DNA from: Tolypeutes matacus | Taxonomy: Eukaryota > Chordata > Mammalia > Cingulata > Chlamyphoridae | DNA length: 64,000 nt | Assembly (NCBI GenBank): GCA_026826555.1 | Contig: JAKSZT010054566.1 | Location: forward strand, 452,037 to 516,036 | Direction: 5' to 3' | In this document: positions 33,171 through 46,148 of the stretch, piece after piece | Layout of the letters: each line of letters begins with the position of its first letter | Position numbering within the stretch: position 1 is the first letter of the stretch | Made by a program: the position numbers and the translations under genes | Notes under the pieces: generated by a model | Databases searched by the model: none | What the model was told of the DNA's origin: nothing | Seen by the model: only the letters and a program-made list of their open reading frames with translations

Positions 33171-34603
33171 ATTTTTTTTTTTTTTTGAGTCAAACAATAT
33201 GTTAAACAATATATTTGGTTCATAGTAATGCAGTCATACAGTATTTGTCCTGTTGTGTCTGGCTTGCTTCGCTCAACACAATGTCCTCCAGGTTCATCCA
33301 TGTTGTCATATGCTTTATGAATGCATTTCTTCTTACAGCTGCATAATATTCCATCGTGTGAATAGACCACAGTTTGTTTATCCATTCATCTCTTGATGGA
33401 CACCTGGGTTGTTTCCAGCTTTTGGCAATCGTGAATAATGTTGCTATGAACATCGGTGTGCAGATATCTGTTTGTGTCACTGCTCTCAGTTGTGGGTATA
33501 TACCCAGTAGTGGTATTGCAGGGTCACGTGGCAAGTCTATATTCAACTTCTTTAAGAACTGCCAAACAGTCCTTCACAGTGGCTGTACCATCCTGCATTC
33601 CCACCAACAGTGAAGAAGTGTTCCTATCTCTCCACATCCTCTCCAACACTTGTAGTTCTCTGTCTTTTTAATAGTGGCCATTCTGATAGGTGTGAAATGA
33701 TATCTCATTGTAGTTTTGATTTGCATTTCCCTAATCATGAGTGATGTTGAGCATTTCTTCATGTGTTTCTTTGCCATTTGTATTTCTTCTTTGGAGAAAT
33801 GTCTATTCAAGTCTTTGGCCCATTTTTTAATGGGATCATTTGTCTTTTTATTGTTGAGTTGTAATATCTCTTTATATATCCTGGATATTAAACCCTTATC
33901 GGATATGTGATTTCCAAATATTTTTTCTCATTGAGTTGGCTGCCTTTTCACCCTTTTGACAAAGTCCTGTAAGGTGCAAAAGTGTTTAATTTTGAGGAGG
34001 TCCCATTTATCTATTTTTTCTTTTGTTGCACGTGCTATGGGTGTAAGTCCAAGTAACCACCACCTACTACCAGGTCTTGAAGATGTTTTGCTACATTTTC
34101 TTCTAGCAGTTTTATGGTCCTGGCTTTATATTTAGGTCGTTGATCCATTTTTAGCTGATTTTTGTATAGGGAATGAGATAGGGATCCACTTTCATTCTTT
34201 TGGTTATAGATATCCAGTTGTCCCAGCACCATTTGTTGGAGACTGTTTTGTCCTGTTAACATTAACTTGGTAGGTTTGAAAAAACCAGTTGACTGTATAG
34301 GTGAGGGTTTATTTCTGGGTTCTCAATTCTATTCCACTGATGGATGTGTCTGTCTTTATGCCAATACCATGCTGTTTTGACCACTCTAGCTTTGTAATAT
34401 GTTTCAAGCTCAGGCAGTGAAATTCCTCCATGTCACTCTTCTTTTTTAGAATGCTTTTGGTTATTTGGTTGTACTTTCCCTTCCAAATGAATTTTGTAAT
34501 TGCCTTTTCTAATTCTGTAAAGTAAACTGTTGGGATTTTTATTGGTATTGCATTGAATCTATAAATCAGTTTGTGTAAGATTGACATCTTCATGATATTT
34601 ATT

Positions 34604-35063
34604 ATTTTTTTAATAAAAATATTTATTTATTTATCCTCCCCGCCCCCCCGCCTCATTGTTTTGCGCTGTCTGCTCTCTGTGTGCTCTGTGTCTGCTTGTC
34701 TTCTCTTTAGGCGGCACCAGGAACTGATCCTGGGACCTTCCAGAGTGGAGAGAGGCTGCTCAATCTCTTGCACCACCTCAGCTCCCTGATATTGCTGTGT
34801 CTCTCATCATCTGTCTTCTATGTTTCTTTTTGTTGCGTTATCTTGCTGCACCAGCTCTCTGCGTAGGCCAGCACTCCATGCGGGCCAGCACTCCTGCGTG
34901 GGCTAGCACTCTGCACTGTCCAGAACCCCGCGTGGGCCAGCTTTCCGCTCGGGCCAGCTTACTGCGTGGGCCAGCTTGCTTTTCACCAGGAAGCCATGGG
35001 AATCGAACCCTGGACCTCCTATATGGTAGGCAGGAGCCCAATCACTTGAGCCACATCCGCTTC
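34604..35063 (-). mobile_element. Dimeric tRNA-derived SINE with tandem linker repeats
   Basis: On the minus strand, head 1 is GGGAAGCGGATGTGGCTCAA with GGGTTCGATTCCC, then five to six copies of an 18-24-bp word like GCTGGCCCACGCAG, then head 2 (GGGAGCTGAGGTGGTGCAAG), then a C-rich tract and ATAAATAAATA tail. It is inserted in L1, with ATTTATT at both edges as a probable duplication. Confidence 0.9.
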
Positions 35064-36810
35064 CCTATTTATTCTTCCAATCCATGAACACAAAATGTCT
35101 TTCCATTTGTTTAGGTCTTTTAAAATTTCTTTTAGCGTTCTTTTGTAGTTTTCTGCATATAGGTCCTGTACTTCTTTGGTTAAATTAATTCCTAGGTATT
35201 TGAGTCTTTTTGATTGCTATTGAAAATGGAATTTTCCTCCTGATTTCCTCCTCAGATTGTTCAGTACTAGTGTACAAAAACATTATTGATTTCAGCATGT
35301 TGATCTTGTATCCTGCTGCTTTGCTGAACTCATTTATTAGCTCAAGTAGCTTTGTTGTGGATACTTCAGGATTTTCTAAGTACAGGATCATGTCATCCAC
35401 TAACAGTGAGAGTTTTACTTCCTCTTTTCTTATCTGGATGCCTTTAATTTTTTTTTTTTTTTCCTTATCTAATTGCCCTAGCTAGAACTTCTAGTACAAT
35501 ATTGAATAACAGTAGTGACAGTGGGCATCCTTATCTTGTTCCTGATCTTAGGGGGAACGCTTTCAACCTTTCCCCATTAGTATGATGTTGGTTGTGGGTT
35601 TTTCATATATGCCTTTTATCATATTGAGGAATTTTCCTTCTATTCATATCTTTTGAAGTGTTTTTATCAAAAAAGGATGCTGGATTTTGTTGAATGCCTT
35701 TTCTGCATCTATTGAGATGATCATGTGTTTTTTTTCCCCTTCAGTTTGTTAATGTGGTGTATTACATTGATTGATTTTCTTGTGTTGAACCAGCCTTGCA
35801 TACCAGGAATAAATCCCACTTGGTCATGATGTATAAGTCTTTTGATATGCTGTTGGATTCGATTTGCAAGTATTTTTTTGAGAATTTTTGCATCTATGTT
35901 CATTAAAGTGATTGGTCTGTAATAGTCTTTTCTTGTAGAATCTTTATCTGGCTTTGGTATTAGGGTGATGTTGGCTTCATAAAATGTGTTGGGTAATTTT
36001 CCATCCTCTTCAATTTTTCGGAAGAGTTTAAACAGGATTGGTGTTAATTCTTTTTAAATGCTTGGTAGAATTCACCTGTGAAGCCATCTGGTCCTGGACT
36101 TTTCTTTGTTGGGAGATTTTTTATGACGGATTCAATCTCCTTAATTGTGATTGGTTTGTTAAGTTCTTATATTTCTTGTTGTGTCAGTGTAGGTTGGTTA
36201 AGAGTTTCTAGAAATTTGTCCCTTTCATCCAAGTTGTCTAGTTTGTTGGCATATAGTTTCTCATAATATCCTCTTATGAGTCTTTTTATTTCTGTGAGGT
36301 CATTTGTAATTTCCCCCCTTTCATTTCTGATTGTATTGATTTGCATCTTCTCTCTTTTTTTCTTTGTTAGTCTAGTGAGGGGTTTGTCTATTTTATTGAT
36401 CTTCTCAATAAACAGCTTACTTTTGGTTTTGTTGATTTTCTCTATTGCTTTTCTGTTCTCATTTTCATTTATTTCCGCTCTAATCTTTATTATTTCTTTC
36501 CTTCTTTTTGCTTTGGGATTGGTTTGCTGTTCTTTCTCTAGTTTCTCAAGTTGTTCAGTTAAATCTTTGAGTTTAGCTCTTTCTTGTTTCTTAATATAGT
36601 CATTTACGGCTATAAATTTCCCTCTCAAGACTGCCTTTGCTGTATCCCATAAGTTTTGATATGTTGTGTTCTCATTTTCATTTGTCTCAATATATTTACT
36701 GATTTCACTTGCAATTTCTTCTTTGACCCACTGAATATTTAGGAGTGTGTTGTTCAGTCTCCACACATTTGCAAATTTACTTTTTTCCCGTCTGTTATTG
36801 ATTTCTAGTT

Positions 36811-37590
36811 TCATTCCATTATTATCTGAGAAGGTGCTTTGAATAATTTCAATCTTTTTGTATTTATTGAGAGCTGCATGCTACATGCTAACATGTGGTC
36901 TATCCTGGAGAAAGATCCATGGGCACTTGAGAAGAATGTATAACCTGCTGAATTTGGATGCAGTGTTCTGTATATGTCTGTTAGGTCTAACTCATTTATC
37001 ATATTGTTCAAGTTCTCTGTTTCCTTGTTGATCTTCTGTCTGGTTGTTCTATCTAATGATGTGAGTAGGGTGTCGAAGTCTCCAGTGATTATTGTAGAGA
37101 TGTCTGTTTCACCCTTCAGTTTTGCCAGAGTTTGTCTCATGTATTTTGGGGCACCCTGGTTAGGTGCATAGATATTTACGACTGTTATATCTTCCTGGTG
37201 GATTGTCCCTTTTATTACTATATAATGGCACCTCCATGATTTCTGAAGAGAAACTGCACTAAGTCTTACTAGCTGTGCCTTGTATGTGATGGTTTGCTTC
37301 TCCCTTGCTGCTCTGAGAATTTTCTCTTTATCTTTGACATTTGACATTCTGAGTAGTATGTTTCTTGGAGTAGGCCTATTTGGATTTATTCTGATTAGGG
37401 TATGGTTTGCTTCTTGGACATGTAAGTCCATTTCTTTCATGAGAGTTGGGAAATATTCAGCTATTATTTCCTCAAATACTCTTTCTGCTCCTTTTCCCTT
37501 CTCTTCTCCTTCTGGAACTCCCATGACACATATGTTGTTGTGTTTTGTGCTGTCATTCAACTGTCTGAGTCCCTGCTCAATTTTTTCCAT
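36811..37590 (-). pseudogene. L1 ORF1-ORF2 in-frame fusion
   Basis: One 259-codon frame starts in the L1 ORF1 RNA-binding domain (KHNNICVMGVPEGEEKGKG, then IRINPNRPTPRNILLRMSN) and continues past codon ~120 directly into the ORF2 endonuclease (VVNIYAPNQGAPKYMRQTL, GDFDTLLTSLDR). The join lies at about 37225-37235. The ORF1 C-terminus, the inter-ORF spacer and the ORF2 N-terminus, including the first endonuclease catalytic residues, are missing. It is most simply an internal deletion or aberrantly spliced template, and a functional chimera is unlikely. Confidence 0.8.
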
Positions 37591-39048
37591 TCTTTTCTCT
37601 CTTCAATTTTAGCTGTTCTGTCTTCAGTATCACTTATTCTTTCTTCTATCATTTTGAGTCTGCTGTTGTATGCCTCAGATATATTTTTGATCTCACCTCT
37701 TGTGTCTTTCATTCCCATGAGCTCTGTTACTTTTCTGTTCAGGATTTCAAATTCTTCTTTGTGCTCACTCAATGACTTCTTGATGTCATTTATCTCTTTA
37801 ATTATATTGTCTTTCAACTCATCAGTTTGATTTTGGAAATTTATGCACATTCACTGATTAGTTCTCTCGAATTCTGCATCTCTTTTGGGGCTTTGATATA
37901 TTCTTTTTCTTGGACCATGTCTTCTATTTTCTTAGTATGGCTTGGAATTTTTTGCTGATATCTTGGCATCCGATTAGGATGTAGTTTACTCAGATGGTCA
38001 ATTTCTTTCTCTTTTGTAGGGATTTAGTGGCAGGATGCTTGTGTGTTACCACTGCTCTTTGATTCTTGGCCTGACCTGGATTATTAGGATTGTCCTATCT
38101 GTTGCTCAAAGCAGGGCATTGGACCCAGTAATTGGTTGTAGAGTCGCTTCCTAGTGCCTTGGGGAGGGAGGCTATAGAGGCTGGAAAAAGCGTCTCCTAC
38201 TTATTTTTAATTTTCTTGCATGCACTTCTTTGGTCTGCCGGCATGTGGTGATCTTTGATAAGGATTGCATTGAATCTGTAGATCATTTTGTGTAGTATTT
38301 GTTGTCTTAATGATATTAAGTCTTCCAATCCATGAACACAGGATGTCTTTCCATTTACGTAGATCTTCTTTAATTTCTTTCAGCAGTTTTCTATATTTTC
38401 ATGTACAAGTCCTTCACATCCTTGGTTAAATTAATTCCTATATATCTTATTATTTGTGATGTTATTGTACATGCAATTGTTTTCTTAATTTCTTTTTCAG
38501 ATTGTTCATCGCTAGTATATAGAAATACAACAGATTTTGTATGCTGATTTTACATCATAACTTTGCTGAATTCATTTAACTCTAACAGGCTTTTTTGGTG
38601 TGGGTTTTTATGGGTTTTCTAGATATAAGATCATGCCATCCATGAACAGGGATAGTTTCACCTCTTCCTTTCCAATTTGGAGTTGTTAAGTTCTTTTTTT
38701 CTTGCCTAATTGCTCTGGCAAGAACTTCCAGTACCATGCTGAATAGAAGTGGCTAAAGCAGGCATCCTTATCTTGTTCCTGATCTTAGGAGATAAGTTTT
38801 CAGTCTTTCACCATTGAGTGTGATGTTAGGTATGGGTTTTCATGTTAGGTATGACTTCTATTATGTTGAGGAAGTTCCCTTCTATTGCTAGTTTTCTGAG
38901 TTTTTTTTTGTTTTGTTTTTTTATCAAGAAAGGGTATTGAATTTTGTTTAATGTTTTTTTTTATCAATTGACATGACCATGTGGTTTTTCTCTTTCAGTC
39001 TATCAGTGTGGTATAATTGATTGATTGATTTTTATATGTTCAATCACC

Positions 39049-39667
39049 TGTGACAATTTGAATTTGATGACTCCCAAAAGGAAAAAAGATTATATTCTTG
39101 AATTAATCCATTCCTGTGGGTGTGGGACCTTTTTGATTGTACTATATCAGTGAGGCATGGCTCAGGTTGGGTCTCCACCCTCTTACTGGATCTTTATATA
39201 AATGGACAGAGAGAGAGAGACACACACAGAGAAAGGAAGCAGCCATTTTTTATCTTGCCATGCGAGAGAGAGGACTGCAGGAAAACAGAGAAGCCCTGAG
39301 AGGCTGAAATCCATCAGCGCATAGAGGCACAGAAAGAAGCCCCCAAGGGGCTGGGCCCATGGAGCAGCTCAAGACTGAGAGACAAGCCCTACCATATGCC
39401 TGATCGTCTACAGCTGAACTCCAGGAGATGGTGAGCCTTGAGGAGAAGGCAGGGATCTCGGCATAGATTGCCTGCTATCTTGCTTTGCTATGTGGCGGGA
39501 CACCAGATCACCAGTAGCTGACTTTGGTGAGAAAACATCTCTGCTGATGCCTTGATTTGGACATTTCACAGCCTCATAGCAAATTTTTTTCCCCAATAAA
39601 ATTCCCATTATAAAAGCCAACCCATTTCTGGTACTTTGCGTAGGCAGCCCTGTGGCAAACTAAGACA
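39049..39667 (+). repeat. Solo LTR nested in L1
   Basis: It reads TGTGACAATTTGAATTTGATG... to ...AAACTAAGACA with AATAAA at about 39595 and a TATA-like TTTATATAAA at about 39191. L1 sequence resumes on either side. It is related to the LTRs at 56157 and 58858 (antisense). Confidence 0.85.
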
Positions 39668-40314
39668 ACAACCTTGCATTCCTGGGATAAATTCACTTGG
39701 TCTAGGTGTAGGATCCTTTAAACATGCTGCTTAATTCAGTTTACTAGCATTTTATTAAGGTGTTTCAACCTATATTCATAAGGGATATTGGTCTGTAGTT
39801 TTCTTGTTGTGACTTTGTCTACTTTCTTATAGTGTCTTTGATATCAGGGTAACACTGGCCCCAGAGAATGAGTTAGGAAGTGTGCCCTAATCTTCAATTT
39901 TTTGGAAGAGTTTGAGAAGGATTGCTATTGGTTCTTCTTTAAATGTTTGGCAGAATTCACCTGTGAAAGCCATCTGGTCCTGGGGTTTTCTTTGGAGGAT
40001 TTTTATTATTGATTTATTTCCCTTACTTATTATAGGTCTACTCAGATTTCTTGTTTCTCCTTGAGTCAATTTCAGTTTATGCTTTTCTAGGAATTTGTCT
40101 ACTTTTTTCTAGGTTATCCAATTAATTGGCACACAGTTGTTCATAATACATAAAATCTTTTCTTTAATTCTGTAAAGTCAGTAACAATATCCCCTTTCAG
40201 TTACTAGCTAAAAGTTTGTCAATATTGTTGATGTTTTCAAAAACCAACTTTTGGTTTTCTTGATTTTCTCTATTTTTTCCTATTCTTCCTCTCTAATCTT
40301 TATTAATTTGTTTC

Positions 40315-40778
40315 TGTGGTGGTTTGATACTGTATGTACCCCAGAAAAACCCATTCTTAAACTTAATCCATTCCTGTGGGTATGAACCCATTGTTAGTAG
40401 GACATTTTGATGAGGTTTCTTCAGTTAAGGTGTGGCCCACCTCAGTCAGGATGGGTATTAATCCTATTATTGGTGTCCTTTACAAGTGGAATAAAATTCA
40501 GACAGACAAAGAGACAAAGCCATACGGAGCAGCCAGAAGCTGAAATTTAGGAACCTGGAAGAGAATGGAGAGGCCAGGAGAGGCTACCATGTGTACTGCC
40601 CTGTGACAGAGAAGCTAAGGAACAAGGATCACCAGCAGCCAGACCCAGAATGCCAGATTTCAAGAAGAAAGAATTGCCTTAATACCTTTTATCCTCAAAA
40701 GTGTGAGCTAATAAATTCCCATTGTTTAAGCTAAGCCATTGCATGGTATTTGCTTGAGCTGCCAAGGAAACGGAAACA
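40315..40778 (+). repeat. Solo MaLR-type LTR nested in L1
   Basis: It reads TGTGGTGGTTTGATACTGTA... to ...CGGAAACA, with AATAAATTCCCATTGTTTAAGC near the 3' end, a MaLR-style terminus. Flanking words GTTTC and ATTTC form an imperfect 5-bp duplication. An antisense relative lies at 45698-46148. Confidence 0.85.
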
Positions 40779-42589
40779 ATTTCCTTCTGCTAGCTTTGGG
40801 TTTAGTATACTCTTGTTTTTCTAGTTCATTAAGATGTTCAGTTGGATTATTGATTTGAGATAGTTCTTTAATTTTTTAATGTAAGCATTTGCAACTATAA
40901 ATTTCTCTCTGAGCACAGCATCTGCCCCATCTCTTAAGTTCTGGTGTGTTATGTTTTCATTTTCATTTGCTCTAGGTAATTTAATAATTTCCCTTGTGAC
41001 TTACTCTTTGACCCATTGGTTAATATTAACATATTTTTAAATTTTCCAGTTGTCTTTCTTTTATTTACTTCTAGCTTCATTCTACAGTGGTTGTTGAAAA
41101 TACTTTGTATGATTTCAGTCATTTAAAATTTATTAATGCTTATTTTGTGGTCTAGTATATGGCCTATTCTGAAGGTTGTTCCATGTGCTTTTGAGAATTA
41201 ATGTGTATTCTGCTGTTGTTGGTTGGAGTATTCTGTGTATGTCTGTTGTATCTATACATATATATGATATATATGTATATATTGGTTTATAGTGTTGCTC
41301 ATGTCTTCCATTTCCTTACTTATCTTCTGTCTGGTTGTTCTATCCATTATGGAAAATGAGGGTTGAAGTCTCCAACTCTTACCATAGAATTGTCTATTTC
41401 TCCCTTTAATTGTATCAATTTTGCTTCATATCCAGGAAAGAAAACAGAAAAATGAGGAACTCACTCCTACATGATTTGGTTCTCCAGGTTCTGACTCCTT
41501 TCCACAATCCACGTACTTTTGTTTCTTTTCAGAGTCCTCAGGCAGTTTTTTATATATTGTCCAGGATTTTCAGCTGTAATCATTGGGAGAGATGTACAGT
41601 AGTGGACTTACTTCATCTTAACCAGAACCGAAGCCCAGTTCTGTCCTTTTAACCTCTCAAATTATACATCATCAGCAATATTATTATATGCATTGCTTAT
41701 TTGTATTCATATGCATTTTAACAATTATTTGCCCACCATTCCATTTTGTATCTCAGACCCTTTTTCTAGAACATTTTTGCTTTCTTCTGAACTGTGCTCT
41801 TAGTAACCATTTAATGTAGAGCTGTTGGGGAAAATACTCTGTTTTGTTTATCTAGGTCTGTATTTCAGCACCCTTCTTGAAAGATAGTTTTGCCTAGTTC
41901 AATTATTTTGTAATACTTGGAAGACACTACTCCATTGTTTTCTGATTTTCATTGTTTCTGTTGAAAAATTTACTGACATTCTAATTTTACTTTCTTTGGG
42001 GTGATATATTTCCCTTCTCTTAGGCTGCTTTTAAAATCTCCTAACCTTTAAGGTTCTGCTGTTTCATATAATGTATCTAGGCATGGGTGTCCTGCTGTTA
42101 ATGCTTCTTGTGATAAACTCTGCTTCCCGAATCTATGGATTCATGTTTTCATCATTTCTGGAGACTGCGTATCCATTTTTTCTTCAAATATTGCCACTCC
42201 TTTTGTTCTCTCTATTCCTTCTGTATGCAAATCAGTTAGATGTATGCTAGACTTTTAGACTCTAACTTTCATCTCACTTCCCTGCTTCACCTAAATTTTC
42301 CTTTGTTTCTGTGTTTAATAACACTGTTTATCCTATCTGCTTTACATTTTTACAACTCTGTTTTTCTCTTTGCTTATTTACTTGCCTATTTGTTTCTAAA
42401 ATGCTCATTGTTTTCTAATTTGAGTGATCTTATTATTTATTTCTTTGAACTTTTAATATATAACTGATTTTGTCAGTAAAAGGAATCTGACTTTTAATGT
42501 TTTTTTCTGGACTTCAGTGATAGAGGCTCACTGAATTCTGTACATGAAAGTCTTTGAATAGGAGCTTGTTTGATATCACTTTTTTTAAA

Positions 42590-43560
42590 AACAATTTATT
42601 GATGTATATCATTCATACATGAACATACATAAATTATAAGTGTTCAGTAAACATCATGAACTTACGAAACAAACATGCATAACATCATACAAGGCTCCCA
42701 CACATCACCCCCCCACACAAACACCCTGCATTGTTGTGAAACATTTGTTAACAAATCATGAAAGAGCATCATCAAAGTATTACTACTAGCTATAGTCCAT
42801 ATCTTCCTCCCCTATACATTTTTTAAAAGGATTTATTTATTTACTTTTATCCATTTTTACCTCCCTCCCCCTGTTTTTGCTGTTTCTGTGTCTGTCCGCT
42901 GGGTGACTCTGTGTCCATTTCCTGCCCTCTCTTCTCATCCTTCTCCTCCTGTCTTCACTGGGATTTGATCCTCAGAACCTGCAATGTGGGAGAGAGGCGT
43001 CCTACTGCCTGTGCCACCTTAGTTCCTGGTTTTTCGGTGCGTCTCATCTTGGCCCTCACTTGTGTCACGCTCCTGTTACATCATCATCTTGCTGCGTAGC
43101 TCATGGGGCCTGGTGGCACATCCATGGGCGGAGCCTGGGGGGCTCACCTGCTCACGGGGCCTGGGGTGCTCAACCGCTCATGGTGCCTGATGGAGCACCC
43201 TGCACGGGGCCTGGTGGCCCACGTGTCTTTTATATTTTTCTTTTTTTTAAATTTTTACCAGACGGCCCTGGGGATCAAACCCAGGTCCCTCCATATGGGA
43301 GACGAACGCCCAACCATTTGAGCCACATCCACCCCCAACCCCCTGCTGTATCTCTTAAGGTTGACCAAAGATACCTAGAGTTACAGTATTTCCTATACAG
43401 GATGGTCACATAATAAATCAGGCTTAGTTTATCACCAGCATTCTAAAAACCAGATCTAGGGAGAAAAACTAGGTCTGGGGACACATGCATGGTTTCTAAT
43501 ATAGCGTATGTTCAGCCTACCCTGATTATCATAAAACCAGGACGGCAAGAATATTCATAT
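42590..43560 (-). mobile_element. Composite unit: 5' module, dimeric SINE, L1 3' end (copy 2, antisense)
   Basis: Antisense to the unit at 28640-30113 and collinear with it: L1 3' end at 42590-42825, SINE at about 42826-43335 (five linker repeats of a GGGCCTGGTG-like word against three in copy 1) and the 5' module at about 43336-43560. It has no LTR insertion and so preserves the empty site. Confidence 0.75.
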
Positions 43561-43734
43561 CTTAAGTGTCTTTTAATCTATTAAATTCCTCTTCCCCACA
43601 TTTTATTCTTTACATTTATTTGTTGAAGAAACTGGCTTATTTATCTATAGTATTTTTCACATTCTCTATTTGGCTATTGCAATCAATTAATGTAGTTTAA
43701 CACATTCCTCTATCACTATGGTTCCTGTAACACA

Positions 43735-44140
43735 AAAATAGAATTAGAGCCTTTATGTGCACAAAGATATTCAATGCACCGTAATTTGTAATAGTGAAAA
43801 TTATAAAAGATCTAAATGCTTAACAACAGGAACTTGGTTAAATATCTTATAGTGTAAACTTGTTAAAATATCACACAACCATTAGAATAAGCTTTATAAA
43901 GAATATTTACATAGAAAATTATTTAAATATTAAAAGTCTAAAAAAATTGTATTTGTGAGCTGATGATAACCATTAAAAACATAAAGGAAATAGTTGAAGG
44001 AAATATACCAAAACATTGACATATTTTTTTTGGTAGAAGTGGTGGGGACAGTAATATCTTTTTTTCTCTTTCATTAGTTTATAATGATTCTTTAAAGGGT
44101 ACCTGTTCTACAATGAAAAATTAAAATGTTAATACACAAC
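43735..44140 (+). repeat. Old L1 3' UTR fragment
   Basis: AATAGTGAAAATTATAAAAG...AATGCTTAACAACAGG and ATCACACAACCATTAGAATA follow the order of sense L1M-type 3' UTRs. Strongly diverged. Confidence 0.5.
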
Positions 44141-45697
44141 TTCTTACAGGAAGGTCAGCCCTGAGTGACAGAGTGTAAAGGAAAGCTCCTGGCTCCCAGC
44201 TCCTTGAGGCATTCCTTACCCCATAGTCCTGCACTAGAGAAAGAAGATGATTGAAGCTTTGCTATCGTACTGTCCTCTTTCTTTATGTTTGGTGCCCCTC
44301 TGACCCTCAGTCCTCCATAATATTGGCTAGAAAGAGACCTGGGTACCCTGTGGCACGGATGCAGGGATTTCCAGAGGGAACCCAGGGCAGTTTCCTGGTC
44401 CAACCTGTTTCTCTCTCCTTCCAGGCAGCCCCCAAAGAAATGCAGGGCTCTCCACAGTAGTGCTAATTACCTGAGAACTGGACCTCTATCACCAACATCT
44501 AGAACGAGGGGGTACATCTAGGATTTATGGGGCCTAAAGCATTTACAGTTGGGAGGAGCCTCTTTCAGAAATTAGAACACATTTACCAACAGAACCTACA
44601 TGGCAGATGGAAAAGAAGGGAAAATGTTCTAACCCCCCATCCCATCAGAGGTGCTGCTGCACCTGTGCAGCCTCTGGCTGCCTGTGTGTTCTAGAACAAA
44701 TGGAGGATCCGTGCAGCTCCGCTGCACTAGATTCCCTTGGACTTCATCTCAGCCCACTGGGTGCTTTGAAGACCCTGCTTAGTGTCCTGGTGAAGGATTT
44801 CAGAGCCCCCACAAGGGCCCGCCACAGGTGAGGATGGGGCACCTGTGGAATTCCATGGAACTCATGGTTCCCAAGTTCTGTCTGGAGTATTATTCTGAGT
44901 ATTTATTCCTTGCTCCAGGTCATCTGCTGAAAATAGCTTCATTAGGGCTCAAATTCATGGCAATAAATTTTAGCAGACATTCAAAAAAGGAATTGCAAGT
45001 TTTCTGTTCAGGCATACATTTCTCCTTCCTAATTGTTATTTCGTAGTTGGTTTACAAAGTATTTTTTCTTAAAGAACAAAGAGAAGAGTCCTCTAGTGGC
45101 TAGGAGCTCTTACACTATCATTTCACAAGAGACATAGTCTCCTTAATTTGAGTCATTTCTAACAAGTAAACAAATAGCATTGAGACTACTTCCTGCTGAA
45201 TTCTCCAGTGCATTATGTTGCATTGGGTTTGTCATGGGAGGGGGCAACTCCACATGTCTCTTCAGAAAGTTTGTTCTTCCCCAAAGCCATTTTCCATGAA
45301 ATATGATGTAAATGCAGGAAAAGAGAGCATGGGGATCACTTTGCATCTGGGATTTCCTGGATGCTCTTTCGTACTTATTATATAACCATCATATTGTATT
45401 TTATTCATTGTTTGCATGCTATTTTTCTAGCCAGAATTTAAGCTCCGGAGGGAAGGGGGTAGAGTCGCTTCATTTTATTTTCATAACTCTGGATCCTTGC
45501 AAAATTTCAGGCATATATAGGAGCTCACTAATGTTTGTCAGAATAATTGAATTAACTAACTTAATAATTAACCACACACCCATAGAAGTCAGTGCTAAGT
45601 GGGGAAGATGGCACTGAGCCAAGCTAATAACCAGTTTACAAAGGGTGTGGCTATGGGCCATAGTTTCTATAGAGTACCCAAGGAAGAGGATGGTATT
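44141..45697. other. Intergenic, single-copy-looking, no gene seen
   Basis: Moderately GC-rich DNA at 44150-44860 with short open frames in several frames and no recognisable domain. I would not call any of them genes. Confidence 0.4.
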
Positions 45698-46148
45698 TTC
45701 GTTTCCTAGGCTACTTAAGGCAGATACCATGAAAATGTTGGCTTAAACAATGGGAATTTATTTGATTACAGTTTGAGGCTGAAAAAATGTCGAAATCAAG
45801 GCATCATCAAGGCAATGGTTTTTTCCCAAAGACCAGCTGTTGGCGATCCTTGCCTTCTCTGCCACATGACAAGGCATATGGCAGCATCTGCTGGTTTCTC
45901 CTTTCTCTTCTGGGTTTTGTTGCTTTCAGCTTCTTGCTTCTGTGGCTTTCTCTCTCTTTGTCTAAATTTCATTCTCTTATAAATGACTCCAATAAAAGGA
46001 TTAAGATCCATTCTGATTAAGATGGGCCACACCTTAACTGAAATAGCCTCATCAGAAGGGCCTACTTAAAATGGGTCCACACCCACAGGAATGGATTATA
46101 TTTAAGAACATGTTTTTCTGGGGTACATACAGCTTCAGACCACCACAG
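45698..46148 (-). repeat. Solo MaLR-type LTR, antisense
   Basis: The reverse complement begins TGTGGTGGTCTGAAGCTGTA and includes GTACCCCAGAAAAACATGTT, matching the sense LTR at 40315. Its end near 45698 (CGTTTCCTAGGCTACTTAAG) matches the 3' terminus of that family. Confidence 0.85.

Larger units (their letters stand above)
33172..38235 (-). mobile_element. Near full-length antisense L1 with SINE insert and ORF1-ORF2 junction deletion
   Basis: It starts with a poly-T tract and 3' UTR at the left and runs antisense through ORF2 C-terminus (33220-34600), reverse transcriptase (35185-36800), endonuclease (36811-37230), ORF1 RRM (37230-37590), ORF1 coiled coil (37557-37850) and a GC-richer 5' region near 38150. 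ORF2 is split into several frames. A dimeric SINE sits at 34604-35063. It is the best-preserved L1 here but is not autonomous. Confidence 0.9.
38236..42585 (-). mobile_element. Older antisense L1 ORF2 interrupted by two LTRs
   Basis: Antisense L1 ORF2 text repeats the content of the preceding L1 (for example CTTGTTCCTGATCTTAG at about 38770 and TCACCTGTGAAAGCCATCTG at about 39958), interrupted at 39049-39667 and 40315-40778 by LTRs and resuming each time at the expected place. It is highly diverged, with no intact frame. Confidence 0.8.

Noticed and set aside
43080..43220. CRISPR-like array
   Set aside because: The repeated GC-rich words are SINE linker repeats without spacers, in a vertebrate genome.
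44155..44831. Cluster of short open frames in GC-richer DNA
   Set aside because: The frames are short, overlap on both strands and match no family I know. Composition alone can explain them.
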